A DNA stretch of 61,558 nt. Origin: Methylophilaceae bacterium (GTDB lineage Bacteria; Pseudomonadota; Gammaproteobacteria; Burkholderiales; Methylophilaceae). Below are positions 10,026-18,102 of this stretch, piece after piece (position 1 is the stretch's first letter; the number at the start of each line of letters is the position of its first letter). Under the pieces are notes generated by a model. That model searched no databases and was not told the DNA's origin. It was given only the letters and a program-made list of their open reading frames with translations. The position numbers and the translations under genes were made by a program. Where the stretch lies: assembly GCA_947451235.1 (NCBI GenBank), contig CANFZA010000001.1, forward strand, positions 72,991 through 134,548. Reading direction: 5' to 3'.

Positions 10026-11030
10026 CTAAAACCCTTCAGCTTTTTGTTCGCGACCTAGTAAATCCATCACTGCGTCTTGGGCACTTTTGCCGTGCGATAA
10101 CACTTGATCGACCTGAAAAGTAATCGGCATATCCACATTCATAATATTAGCCAAGCGCATAACTTCAGCCGTGGTATTCACACCCTCTGCCACATGGCCT
10201 AAACCTTGCAAAATATCAGCGAGTGACTTACCGCTAGCTAACTGCAAACCCACTTCTCTATTTCTGGAATATTGTCCGGTGCAGGTTAAAATTAAATCAC
10301 CTGCGCCAGCCAAGCCCATAAAGGTTTCTGGCGAAGCGCCCAGCGCTACGCCAAAACGCGTCATTTCAGCTAAACCGCGTGTAATCATAGCGGCTCTGGC
10401 ATTATTGCCGAAACCCATGCCGTCACTAATACCAGCGGCAATCGCCATCACATTCTTCACCGCACCGCCTACTGAAACACCAATCACATCGGTGGTGTGA
10501 TACACGCGTAAATTTGCACCATGTAAAAGCAAAGCGGCTTCACTTGAAAACGCTTCATCAGCGGCCGCTAGCGTGACTGCTGTAGGCAAACCGCGTACTA
10601 ATTCTGCCGCGAAGCTAGGCCCAGAAAGTGCACCCCAATGCTGACCGGTGACTTTTGGGTCGCCCAATTCTTCTGAAGCTACTTCATAGGGTAATTTTGC
10701 AGATTTTGGCTCTAAGCCTTTGTTTGCCCAAATAATAGGCGCCTTACAATTAAGCGCTTTAATGTCTTTTAAAATCGCCCGAAAACCTGCGGTAGGCACT
10801 ACGGATAAGATTAAATCTGCACCGCTAAGCGCTGTTTGCAAATCGTCTTCTACTTGCAGATTATCGTTAAATTTAAAGTCACCTAAATACAGTGGATTAG
10901 CCCGCGCTTTACGCATACCAGAAACGTGGCCGGCATTACGCGCCCATAGCGACACTTGGTGACGCTGACTAATGTTCATGGCAAGCGCCGTGCCCCAAGC
11001 ACCTGCGCCAAGTACTGCTATTTTTGCCAT
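10026..11030 (-). CDS. gpsA: Glycerol-3-phosphate dehydrogenase [NAD(P)+]
   Basis: Reduces dihydroxyacetone phosphate to sn-glycerol-3-phosphate, the backbone for phospholipids. It has the Rossmann motif VLGAGAWGTALA at the N-terminus, the GPSFAAEL segment, the catalytic lysine region GGAVKNVMAIAAG and the LAGAGDLILTC motif. 334 residues is typical. It is the last gene of the leftward rhodanese-grxC-secB-SH3-gpsA group; secB-gpsA adjacency is conserved in proteobacteria. Confidence 0.96.
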   Translation of the reverse strand: MAKIAVLGAGAWGTALAMNISQRHQVSLWARNAGHVSGMRKARANPLYLGDFKFNDNLQVEDDLQTALSGADLILSVVPTAGFRAILKDIKALNCKAPIIWANKGLEPKSAKLPYEVASEELGDPKVTGQHWGALSGPSFAAELVRGLPTAVTLAAADEAFSSEAALLLHGANLRVYHTTDVIGVSVGGAVKNVMAIAAGISDGMGFGNNARAAMITRGLAEMTRFGVALGASPETFMGLAGAGDLILTCTGQYSRNREVGLQLASGKSLADILQGLGHVAEGVNTTAEVMRLANIMNVDMPITFQVDQVLSHGKSAQDAVMDLLGREQKAEGF

Positions 11031-11048
11031 TTAATGAGCACTCCGCAT

Positions 11049-11507
11049 TTACTCAAAACCCCAAATAGATGAAATTAAAATATAACCAGTCACACCATCA
11101 CGATGTTTCACTTTGAGCCAGCCATTATTGAGTTTTAAATCAACAACCTCTAGTGCCACATCTTTTTCTAGCGTAGCGACCAAAGCAGATTTCGCATCTG
11201 CTGATTGCTTAATTTCGGCATGATTTACATTCACCATTACTGTGCGCTTGCTAGAAAGTTGCTTAGCTTCAACCCAGCTAATGCTACCTTGCGCATCACG
11301 GACTTTAATCCAGTCGCCTAAATTTACGATAATTTCTACCGGATAATATTGGCTGAGTAATAGGATTTTCTTACCAGAACTAGAAGGTGCGTCGTACAGA
11401 ATTGCTTTCGGTACAGCCACAGAGCGATACTCTAGCGCGGTTGCCGAAAGTGGCAACAGCGCTAAAATAAAACTGCAAACTAAAACATTTTTACTAGCTT
11501 GTGTCAT
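11049..11507 (-). CDS. Exported bacterial SH3-domain protein
   Basis: A 152-residue protein with a signal peptide ending ATALEYRS and two bacterial SH3 (SH3b) repeats: residues about 28-85 (ILYDAPSSSGKKILLLSQYYPVEI, GDWIKVRD) and about 90-150 (NHAEIKQSADAKSALVATLEKD, GWLKVKHRDGVTGYI). SH3b domains usually bind peptidoglycan or stabilise envelope proteins. It lies between secB and gpsA, a common betaproteobacterial order. The specific function is unknown. Confidence 0.82.
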   Translation of the reverse strand: MTQASKNVLVCSFILALLPLSATALEYRSVAVPKAILYDAPSSSGKKILLLSQYYPVEIIVNLGDWIKVRDAQGSISWVEAKQLSSKRTVMVNVNHAEIKQSADAKSALVATLEKDVALEVVDLKLNNGWLKVKHRDGVTGYILISSIWGFE

Positions 11508-11546
11508 TAATAACTAAACATTAAATAGTTAAATTTAGTGGTTAAA

Positions 11547-12044
11547 TTAATGTGTAGCGCTAGGCTCTGCCGCTTCAGCTTGTTGCTGTTGTTTTTGTTG
11601 CGCGAATAGCGCTTCAAAATTGATAGGGTTTAACAATACCGGTTGAAAACCAGCACGTACCACTAAGTCAGACACGGTTTCACGTGCATAAGGGAAAAGA
11701 ATGTTTGGGCAAGTAATGCCAGCAATCATTTCCATATTTTCTTCAGGAACATTGCGAATTTGAAAAATACCCGCTTGCGTCACTTCAACCAAATAGACGG
11801 TTTTGTCTTCAATTTTGGCAGTTACAGTCACTTTAATCGCCACTTCAAACACGCCTTCTTCTAACATTTGAGCAAAATTACCTAACTCAATGCCAATTTG
11901 CGGTTGTGTACGATCAGTAAAAATCTGCGGTGCATGCGGAATTTCTAATGAAGCATCTTTTACGTAAATTTTTTCAATACTGAAACCAGCTTGCTGTGGT
12001 TGTTCTTGTTGTTCTGCTGCTACGTTGTTATCTTCGTTTGCCAT
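11547..12044 (-). CDS. secB: Protein-export chaperone SecB
   Basis: Tetrameric cytoplasmic chaperone that keeps precursors unfolded and delivers them to SecA. The family core is visible: FSIEKIYVKDASLEIPHAP, VFEVAIKVTVTAKIEDKTVYLVEV, GIFQI and CPNILFPYARETVSDLVVRAGF. The C-terminus ends in a Q- and A-rich tail. 165 residues is usual. The adjacent glutaredoxin and gpsA match the order found around secB in many proteobacteria. Confidence 0.97.
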   Translation of the reverse strand: MANEDNNVAAEQQEQPQQAGFSIEKIYVKDASLEIPHAPQIFTDRTQPQIGIELGNFAQMLEEGVFEVAIKVTVTAKIEDKTVYLVEVTQAGIFQIRNVPEENMEMIAGITCPNILFPYARETVSDLVVRAGFQPVLLNPINFEALFAQQKQQQQAEAAEPSATH

Positions 12045-12165
12045 GATTTTTTTGTATCTTTCTTTTTTAAATTACAAGTTAAAGTAGGTGTTAAAAATAA
12101 AGGGTTAAAACTAGGTGCTTAATTGGACTAATGCTAGGTGAATCAGCCGACTATTTTAGCAGAAA

Positions 12166-12423
12166 TCACGCGGCAAGTAGTGGGTCTAATCCACCGGCCA
12201 AATCAAGTGCGCGTAAATCGTCAAAGCCACCGATATGCTGCTCGTCGATATAAATTTGCGGCACGGTACGTCTACCGGTTTTTTGCATCATTTCATCGCG
12301 CATTTCAGGTTGCAAATCAATGCGAATTTTGTTGATATCTGTCACACCCTTGCTGGCTAACAAACGCTCTGCGTTCATACAATAAGGGCAAACTGCGGTG
12401 GTATACATCGTGACGATTGCCAT
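12166..12423 (-). CDS. grxC: Glutaredoxin 3
   Basis: Small dithiol glutaredoxin (85 residues) with the CPYC active site at residues about 12-15, the cis-proline TVPQIYID and the glutathione-binding GGFDDL. It reduces protein and glutathione mixed disulfides. Its start codon overlaps the stop of the rhodanese gene by one base, so the two redox proteins are translationally linked. Confidence 0.95.
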   Translation of the reverse strand: MAIVTMYTTAVCPYCMNAERLLASKGVTDINKIRIDLQPEMRDEMMQKTGRRTVPQIYIDEQHIGGFDDLRALDLAGGLDPLLAA

Positions 12424-13061
12424 TACACCGCTCCCTTTTCATTGCTAACGTTAATGTTCGCTTCAGCGCTTACTTCAGCTACGGCTTCTACCTCGTTTAG
12501 TTTGGCCACATCGTCATTTGCCGCCGCATTTTTATTGCTTGCTACTTTTTTAACTGCAGCACCTGTTGACTTAATTGCTGTCGACTTAGTACCAGCTGAC
12601 TTATTAGCAGTAACTTTAGAATTAGTTGCCGTAGAATTAGTTGCCGTAGAATTTGTTACCGTCGGCAGTTTAGCCTCAAGCCAAGCATTTAAACCACCAT
12701 GCAGATTATTCACTTGAGTGAACTCGGCTTTGCGTAAAATATCGCAGGCCTTGGCTGAGCGCATGCCTCGCTGACAATTAACCAAAATGGTTTTGTTTTG
12801 ATATTTTTTTAGCTCGCCAATACGTGCCGCTAAATCTGCCAAAGGAATATGCGTAGCCTCGGCAATATGACCGCTAGCGAACTCAGTGGCATCGCGCACA
12901 TCTAACACAAATGCATTAGACCGATTAATTAAGGTTACAGCTTCAGCCGCAGTTAAATTGGGCACACCACCGGCACTTTTTTTGAATAATGGCAATAACA
13001 GCATAAAGCATGAACCTATCGCCAAACCAATCAACAAAATATTACTTCTAAAAAATTCCAC
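12423..13061 (-). CDS. Membrane-anchored rhodanese-like protein
   Basis: An N-terminal membrane segment (about residues 8-25) precedes a single rhodanese domain (residues about 40-130) with active-site Cys in VNCQRGMRSAKAC. It is probably a sulfurtransferase or thiol carrier; homologues commonly precede grxC and secB. The last 80 residues are a low-complexity Thr/Asn/Ser/Lys/Ala tail. Part of that tail is three 15-bp tandem units (plus-strand 12616-12660) coding for a repeated TNSTA-type pentapeptide. The tail is absent from the rhodanese fold itself and is likely disordered. Confidence 0.85.
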   Translation of the reverse strand: MEFFRSNILLIGLAIGSCFMLLLPLFKKSAGGVPNLTAAEAVTLINRSNAFVLDVRDATEFASGHIAEATHIPLADLAARIGELKKYQNKTILVNCQRGMRSAKACDILRKAEFTQVNNLHGGLNAWLEAKLPTVTNSTATNSTATNSKVTANKSAGTKSTAIKSTGAAVKKVASNKNAAANDDVAKLNEVEAVAEVSAEANINVSNEKGAV

Positions 13062-13073
13062 AAAATTCCTCTC

Positions 13074-13105
13074 AAATTTTAACTTGCCTAAATTTTAACT
13101 TGCTT
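13074..13105. repeat. 16-bp tandem duplication upstream of the rhodanese operon
   Basis: Two near-identical 16-bp units, AAATTTTAACTTGCCT and AAATTTTAACTTGCTT, lie directly upstream of the rhodanese start codon in the divergent gap with gpmI. Same class as the other short duplications in this window. Confidence 0.8.
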
Positions 13106-13274
13106 GAACTTCAACCAATATTAGATTGCGCCACTAGCGCCATAAATCAATAGCGGTTTACAAAGCGGATCAAATATACGGCGACAATACCCATTAATCA
13201 CAAATTTTATAAGCTAATTTTACGTGTAAATAAGCTAAAATGGCGTAATTACCAACACAATATTAAAGCAAAAT

Positions 13275-14831
13275 ATGATGGCAACGCCCCAAACCACCCC
13301 AGTTTGTTTATTAATTTTAGATGGCTTTGGCTATCGTGAAGAAAGCGCAGACAACGCCATAGCGCAAGCACGTAAACCCAATATTGATGCGCTATGGAAT
13401 GCACACCCGCACACACTCGTTCATGCCTCTGAACATTATGTTGGTTTGCCAGATGGCCAAATGGGTAATTCTGAAGTTGGGCATCTTAATATAGGCGCAG
13501 GGCGCGTCGTGTTTCAAGATTTTGAGCGTATTAACAATAGCATTGCCAGCGGTGAATTTTTTGAACATGCAGAACTAAAATCTGCGCTATTAGGCATTAA
13601 AAATAACAATAAAGCCTTACATGTTTTTGGCCTGCTTTCAGATGGTGGCGTGCATAGTCACCAAGACCATATTCATGCCATGCTAGAAATGGCCGCTAAA
13701 TTAGGCCTCACAAAAATTTATGTGCATGCTTTTTTAGATGGCCGCGATACGCCGCCAGTCAGCGCAGCACCTTACTTGGCGGCTTTAGAAGCCAAAATTA
13801 AATCTTTAGGTGTAGGTAAAATAATCTCCATCAACGGCCGTTTTTATAGCATGGATAGAGATAAACGCTGGCCACGAGTGGAAGCCGCTTATGCATTAAT
13901 TACCGAAGGTTTGGGCGAATACACTTATGCCACAGCCGCCGAAGGTTTAGCCGCGGCTTATGCGCGCGGTGAAAATGATGAATTTGTTAAAACTACCGCT
14001 ATTCGCAATGCAGATGAAGCGCCAATTCATTTAGAAGATGGCGATTTAGTGGTGTATATGAATTTTAGGTCTGACAGAGCACGCCAATTAACGCATGCCA
14101 TTTTAAGCGATGAGTTTGATGGATTTCATCGCCGCCATGTGCCTAAGCTTGCCGGCTACTTTACGCTGACTATGTTCGACAAAAAAGAAACCAAAGCGAC
14201 GGTTATTTTTCCACCTTACACCATTAAAAATACCTTTGGTGAGTATCTGTCAAACCTAGGCCTCACACAATTACGCATTGCCGAAACTGAAAAGTATCCG
14301 CATGTAACATTCTTTTTTAATGGCGGCGAAGAAACCGTATTTGCTGGCGAAGATCGCATCTTAGTGCCATCTCCACCTGTTGCAACCTACGATTTGCAAC
14401 CAGAAATGAGCGCTTTTGAACTCACAGAAAAACTAGAAGAAGCCATATTAAGCGGTAAATATAATGCCATCGTTTGTAATTACGCCAATGGCGATATGGT
14501 AGGCCATACCGGCAGTTTGCCAGCCGCAATTAAAGCGATTGAAACTTTAGATACTTGCGTGGGACGCGTGGTAAAAACCATGCAAAGCATAGGCGGCGAA
14601 GTGATTATTACCGCAGACCACGGCAATGCTGAAGTGATGTTTGATAAGCTTAATAACCAACCGCACACGCAACATACCACCAATAAAGTGCCGCTTATTT
14701 ACATAGGTCGTGAGGCAACGCTGGCTGAAAATGGCGCTTTATCTGATTTAGCCCCTACCTTATTGCAGATGATGGGTGTGGCACAACCAGTTGAAATGAC
14801 GGGTAAAAGCTTAATCAACTTCCAAAAATAA
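13275..14831 (+). CDS. gpmI: 2,3-bisphosphoglycerate-independent phosphoglycerate mutase
   Basis: Interconverts 3- and 2-phosphoglycerate with two manganese ions. It belongs to the alkaline-phosphatase superfamily: metal ligands in LLILDGFGYRE, the phosphoserine in GNSEVGHLNIGAGR, DGRDTPP, the RSDRAR motif, and C-terminal ITADHGNAE with HTTNKVPLI. 518 residues is normal. It is divergent from the rhodanese operon with 213 bases between them; envC follows 71 bases downstream, an order seen in many proteobacteria. Confidence 0.96.
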   Translation: MMATPQTTPVCLLILDGFGYREESADNAIAQARKPNIDALWNAHPHTLVHASEHYVGLPDGQMGNSEVGHLNIGAGRVVFQDFERINNSIASGEFFEHAELKSALLGIKNNNKALHVFGLLSDGGVHSHQDHIHAMLEMAAKLGLTKIYVHAFLDGRDTPPVSAAPYLAALEAKIKSLGVGKIISINGRFYSMDRDKRWPRVEAAYALITEGLGEYTYATAAEGLAAAYARGENDEFVKTTAIRNADEAPIHLEDGDLVVYMNFRSDRARQLTHAILSDEFDGFHRRHVPKLAGYFTLTMFDKKETKATVIFPPYTIKNTFGEYLSNLGLTQLRIAETEKYPHVTFFFNGGEETVFAGEDRILVPSPPVATYDLQPEMSAFELTEKLEEAILSGKYNAIVCNYANGDMVGHTGSLPAAIKAIETLDTCVGRVVKTMQSIGGEVIITADHGNAEVMFDKLNNQPHTQHTTNKVPLIYIGREATLAENGALSDLAPTLLQMMGVAQPVEMTGKSLINFQK

Positions 14832-14902
14832 ACGATCAGTTATCCATTACAATCAACCCACTTCAATGAACACATGATGACTAACCCATTGCGCTTAACG
14901 CC

Positions 14903-16207
14903 TTGAATCAATTTAATTTAAATCGAGTTATTTGTTGTTCCGCGCTGGCGTTGGCATTACTAACGCACGGTTCATTCGCCTTAGCTGCAAAAAAACCTGA
15001 GCAATCCAAGCAAGCCTTAAGCGATGTGCAGCAACGTTTAGAATCACTAAAAAAAGAGTTAGATAATTCGCAAGAGGCGCATAAAGATGCCGCAGATGCG
15101 TTAAAAGAAAGTGAAGTGGCGATTAGTGCATCGAATAAAAAACTGTACGAGATTAATGTTGAGCAGCAAGAAACTAAAAAGACGCTGTCGCAGCTAGAGT
15201 CTGACTCAAAAACCACTAATGAAGCGCTTACACAGCAACAAAAACTATTAAGTAGTCAGCTATATCAGCAATATATTCATGGCCAACAAAGCTATGTGCA
15301 AATGATTTTGCAAAGCGAGCACCCAAGTGAAATTGCGCGCGACGTGCATTATTACACTTACGTTGCCCGCGCTCGCGCAGCCTTGATAAGCAAAATGCAA
15401 GGTAGCCTTAACAAGATCAGCAAGCTTAACGAACAAACTGCTGCTGCGCTTCAAGAAGTCGCTGAACTCAAACAAAAACAAATAGATGAACGTCGCGTTT
15501 TACAAAGTCAAAAACAAGCTAAATCTAAAGTTGTGCAAAGCTTGTCTCAACAAATTGCTAGCCAGCGCGACGAAATTAAAAAGTTAAGTCGTGATGAAAA
15601 AAGGTTATCTGAATTAGTTGAGCGTTTAGCTAGAATTATTCCCGCAAAACCTAAACGCTTGGCAAGCAAACCGGCTTCACGCAGCAATAATAATGCTAAA
15701 AACACGCAGCCTTCTGATAGCGATGAAAACAATCAACCCGCAAAAGAATCGCTTACTAATAACAGCATTTCTAACAACACCACGCCTAGCAATGAGTTTT
15801 TTGGCGTCAGTTTTGCCGCACTTAAAGGCAAATTAAAGCTACCGGTGCGCGGCGATGTCACCAACCGTTTTGGCGCCAGTCGTGAAGATAGCGGCATTTC
15901 GTGGAAAGGCCTATTTATTAAAGCCAGTGAGGGCGCAGAAGTAAAATCTGTCGCCAATGGTCGTGTGGTATTTGCTGATTGGCTACGAGGATTTGGCAAT
16001 TTAATTATTGTCGATCATGGCGATGGCTATATGAGCTTATATGGCAATAATCAGGCCTTATTAAAACCTGTGGGTGAATCGGTAAAAGCTGGCGATGCTA
16101 TTGCCGCTGTGGGCAATAGTGGCGGTAATGCTAGCAATGGACTTTATTATGAGTTGCGCCGCTTAAGCCGACCTTTTGATCCGCTAAGCTGGAGCAGTGT
16201 GAATTAA
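14903..16207 (+). CDS. envC: EnvC-like murein hydrolase activator (degenerate M23/LytM)
   Basis: Periplasmic activator of N-acetylmuramyl-L-alanine amidases at the division septum. A signal peptide (ALLTHGSFALAAKK) is followed by a long coiled coil (about residues 35-245), an Asn/Ser-rich linker and a C-terminal LytM domain (about 315-430). The zinc-ligand positions are lost: the usual HxH is replaced around LYYELRR, and NRFGASREDS lacks the HxxxD form. This is what is known for activators rather than active endopeptidases. The frame requires a TTG start at 14903. The gpmI-envC pair is often followed by a ctpA protease; here it is not. Confidence 0.88.
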   Translation: MNQFNLNRVICCSALALALLTHGSFALAAKKPEQSKQALSDVQQRLESLKKELDNSQEAHKDAADALKESEVAISASNKKLYEINVEQQETKKTLSQLESDSKTTNEALTQQQKLLSSQLYQQYIHGQQSYVQMILQSEHPSEIARDVHYYTYVARARAALISKMQGSLNKISKLNEQTAAALQEVAELKQKQIDERRVLQSQKQAKSKVVQSLSQQIASQRDEIKKLSRDEKRLSELVERLARIIPAKPKRLASKPASRSNNNAKNTQPSDSDENNQPAKESLTNNSISNNTTPSNEFFGVSFAALKGKLKLPVRGDVTNRFGASREDSGISWKGLFIKASEGAEVKSVANGRVVFADWLRGFGNLIIVDHGDGYMSLYGNNQALLKPVGESVKAGDAIAAVGNSGGNASNGLYYELRRLSRPFDPLSWSSVN

Positions 16208-16210
16208 CTA

Positions 16211-16273
16211 TTTAGGGCCTAGTTAATTTAGGGCCTAGTTAAATTAAGGCCTAGTTAATTTAGGGCTTAGTAA
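16211..16273. repeat. Four 15-17-bp tandem units
   Basis: Directly after envC come four imperfect copies of TTTAGGGCCTAGTTAA at 16211, 16227, 16244 and 16259. The unit contains the palindrome TAGGCCTA in variant form. No coding function. Confidence 0.85.
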
Positions 16274-16278
16274 TTTAT

Positions 16279-16316
16279 AGCGAACCATCGCTTTCGCGGT
16301 CACAGACCGCTCCTAC
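16279..16316 (-). repeat. GTAG-headed REP-like element
   Basis: Read on the minus strand: GTAGGA, then GCGGTC-TGT-GACCGC (perfect 6-bp arms), then a second small hairpin AGCGA-TGGT-TCGCT. This resembles REP elements of the GTAG-headed class that are dispersed in many proteobacterial genomes. A single copy is seen in the window, and it is different in stem sequence from the pair at 3753-3827. Confidence 0.65.
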
Positions 16317-16387
16317 TAAACAAATAAGTAACTGAGATATTTTATTGGAATGGCTATAATCAGAAGTAAAATTAATCAAAGTTTAAT

Positions 16388-16417
16388 AAAAAAGCACGCT
16401 TTATAAGCGTGCTTTTT
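16388..16417. terminator. Bidirectional intrinsic terminator
   Basis: AAAAAAGCACGC, 7-base loop, GCGTGCTTTTT: a GC stem flanked by A-run and T-run, so it can end transcription from envC on the plus strand and from the lipoprotein gene on the minus strand. Confidence 0.9.
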
Positions 16418-16443
16418 AACTTTACAGCTGACTTTCTAACGCA

Positions 16444-16701
16444 TTATTTAGCTGCTGGTGTTGCCTCAGCCGCTGGTGCCGCTGGATCTAACGTAATGCC
16501 TGGCACACGTTCTTCAGCAGTTGGTTCATAACCACCGCCAGTAGCTACTGGCTCTGCAACTGGCGCTACCGCTGCTGGTGCAGCTTCTGGCGTAACTACA
16601 ACTGGCGCTTCAACTGGTGCAGCTTCTTCCTCTTTAGCACAAGCCACTACTAATAATCCTGCAACACCTAAAACCAACATAGAACGTAATAATTTTGACA
16701 T
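16444..16701 (-). CDS. Small Ala/Pro/Glu-rich lipoprotein
   Basis: An 85-residue protein with a lipoprotein signal ending GLLVVAC and a mature part made almost only of Ala, Pro, Val and Glu, with a short conserved-looking patch (GGGYEPTAEERVPGITLD). No enzymatic domain. Probably an envelope lipoprotein of unknown role. It is followed by a strong bidirectional terminator and has 209 bases of non-coding sequence upstream, so it appears to be its own transcription unit. Confidence 0.75.
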   Translation of the reverse strand: MSKLLRSMLVLGVAGLLVVACAKEEEAAPVEAPVVVTPEAAPAAVAPVAEPVATGGGYEPTAEERVPGITLDPAAPAAEATPAAK

Positions 16702-16910
16702 ACACTTCCCTTTTGCGATTAAAAAAATATTGATAACTCTGAATTTCTACATTAAATACTTATTTAATGATTTGCATACACTGAGTACTTTTTAGTAAAC
16801 ATTCTAATTGGATGATATTTTAGCCTATCTACAAGACCAAACCACTAGAAATAATTGAAATTTAAACCTTAAATAAACGCTGTGCTTAAGTTCAATAGCA
16901 CCTAACAAAA

Positions 16911-17330
16911 CTACTCTCCAATTAAGTGTAATAACACTTTACGCTTAGTTGCCACACGCCTATGCTCATACAAAAATATTCCCTGCCATTGCCCCAAAGC
17001 AATGCTGCCATCTAGCAGCGGAATACTTAAATGCGTTTGCGTAAGAGCCGAGCGAACGTGTGCAGGCATATCGTCAGGCCCCTCTATGGTGTGAATAAAT
17101 AAAGGGTCGCCGTCAGGTACAAGTCGATTAAAAAATGATTCTAGATCAACCAGCACGTCATGGTCATAATTCTCGTTGATCAACAAACTAGCTGAGGTAT
17201 GCTGTATGTATAAAGTAATTAATCCAGTATGCAAGCCGCTAAGATTAGCCCAAGCCTGCACCTCCGAAGTAATATCATAAATTTTACGCCCATGCGTACT
17301 AATGGTAATTTGGTGTGTGCGCTGTTGCAT
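16911..17330 (-). CDS. YjbQ/UPF0047-family protein
   Basis: A 139-residue member of the YjbQ family (secondary thiamin-phosphate-synthase-like fold). The hallmark stretches LYIQHTSASLLINENYD and VLVDLESFFNRLVPD are present, followed by HTIEGPDDMPAHVRSALTQT and GTWQGIFL-like LGQWQGIFLYEHR. The E. coli protein has weak thiamin phosphate synthase activity; the physiological role is unsettled. It precedes no obvious partner gene. Confidence 0.9.
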   Translation of the reverse strand: MQQRTHQITISTHGRKIYDITSEVQAWANLSGLHTGLITLYIQHTSASLLINENYDHDVLVDLESFFNRLVPDGDPLFIHTIEGPDDMPAHVRSALTQTHLSIPLLDGSIALGQWQGIFLYEHRRVATKRKVLLHLIGE

Positions 17331-17384
17331 TTTGTTATTTAGTCGTTAAAAAAAATTGAACGCGCCTTACTTAAGAAACGCTAA

Positions 17385-17945
17385 CTACCAACAACCTAGA
17401 GGCCTTCCAAAACCCGTGCCAAAACCAAAGCGCGAGCCATAATGTGAGCCAAAACCACCGTAGCCATAAGGCCTTATCCCGTAGGGGCCGTATCGACAAA
17501 AGGGGTCATACAATTGTTGTTGCTGTAATTGTTGGTTTTTTAGCTTTTCGAGTTCTTTACGCTTAATTTCCTCACGCTTATTAATTTCATCAGCCACATT
17601 ATTTCTTAAAGCTTGCTCTCGGCTGGTATAAATATAATCGAGCACTTTGCTATCGACACCTTGACTATTTAACGCCACACTTTGACTCGGGCTTAGCTCA
17701 TATAAAGAATTTGTCGCTTTAATTTTATCGATAATTTGCTCTGCACTTACGCCTTCTTTAGATAATTTAACCAAGTCATCCAAAGTCAGCACAGCCACAG
17801 TTTTTGGCATAAGACGCACCAGCTCTTCAGCAGAAATTCTATCAATTCTAGGCGCTTGAGCATTATTTTGCTGGCCATTAGTCGCGCAAGCCGACACCAC
17901 TAGCGTCAGGAGAAAAATATTTAGTAATTTTATCTTGGGTATCAT
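17385..17945 (-). CDS. Lipoprotein of unknown function
   Basis: A 186-residue protein with signal and lipobox (LVVSAC, Cys near 19). The middle (about 40-115) contains two similar helical stretches, LDDLVKLSKEGVSAEQIIDKI and VALNSQGVDSKVLDYI, of the kind seen in short repeat domains. A charged coiled-coil stretch follows (about 115-145), then a Gly/Tyr/Phe-rich tail (RPYGYGGFGSHYG). The function was not recognised. No partner gene is apparent. Confidence 0.7.
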   Translation of the reverse strand: MIPKIKLLNIFLLTLVVSACATNGQQNNAQAPRIDRISAEELVRLMPKTVAVLTLDDLVKLSKEGVSAEQIIDKIKATNSLYELSPSQSVALNSQGVDSKVLDYIYTSREQALRNNVADEINKREEIKRKELEKLKNQQLQQQQLYDPFCRYGPYGIRPYGYGGFGSHYGSRFGFGTGFGRPLGCW

Positions 17946-18102
17946 TTAAAATCTTTATGTGAAGTCATTAATTACTTGTGAATATTGCACGAAGGCTACC
18001 CTGCGAAGCTGATATCTTAAGGCTTCGCAGATCACCTGTTTTTATAGCATCAAATATATAGAATCAAACTTAACTCGACCAAACCAAATTCGAAAACTTA
18101 AG

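Noticed and set aside
12442-12717. Long opposite-strand frames over the rhodanese tail and over clpB, the chemoreceptor and ileS
   Set aside because: They are mirror frames of well-supported genes, with no ribosome site and low-complexity translations.
16211-16316. CRISPR-like array after envC
   Set aside because: Units are 15-17 bp, contiguous and without spacers, followed by a REP element; no cas genes nearby.
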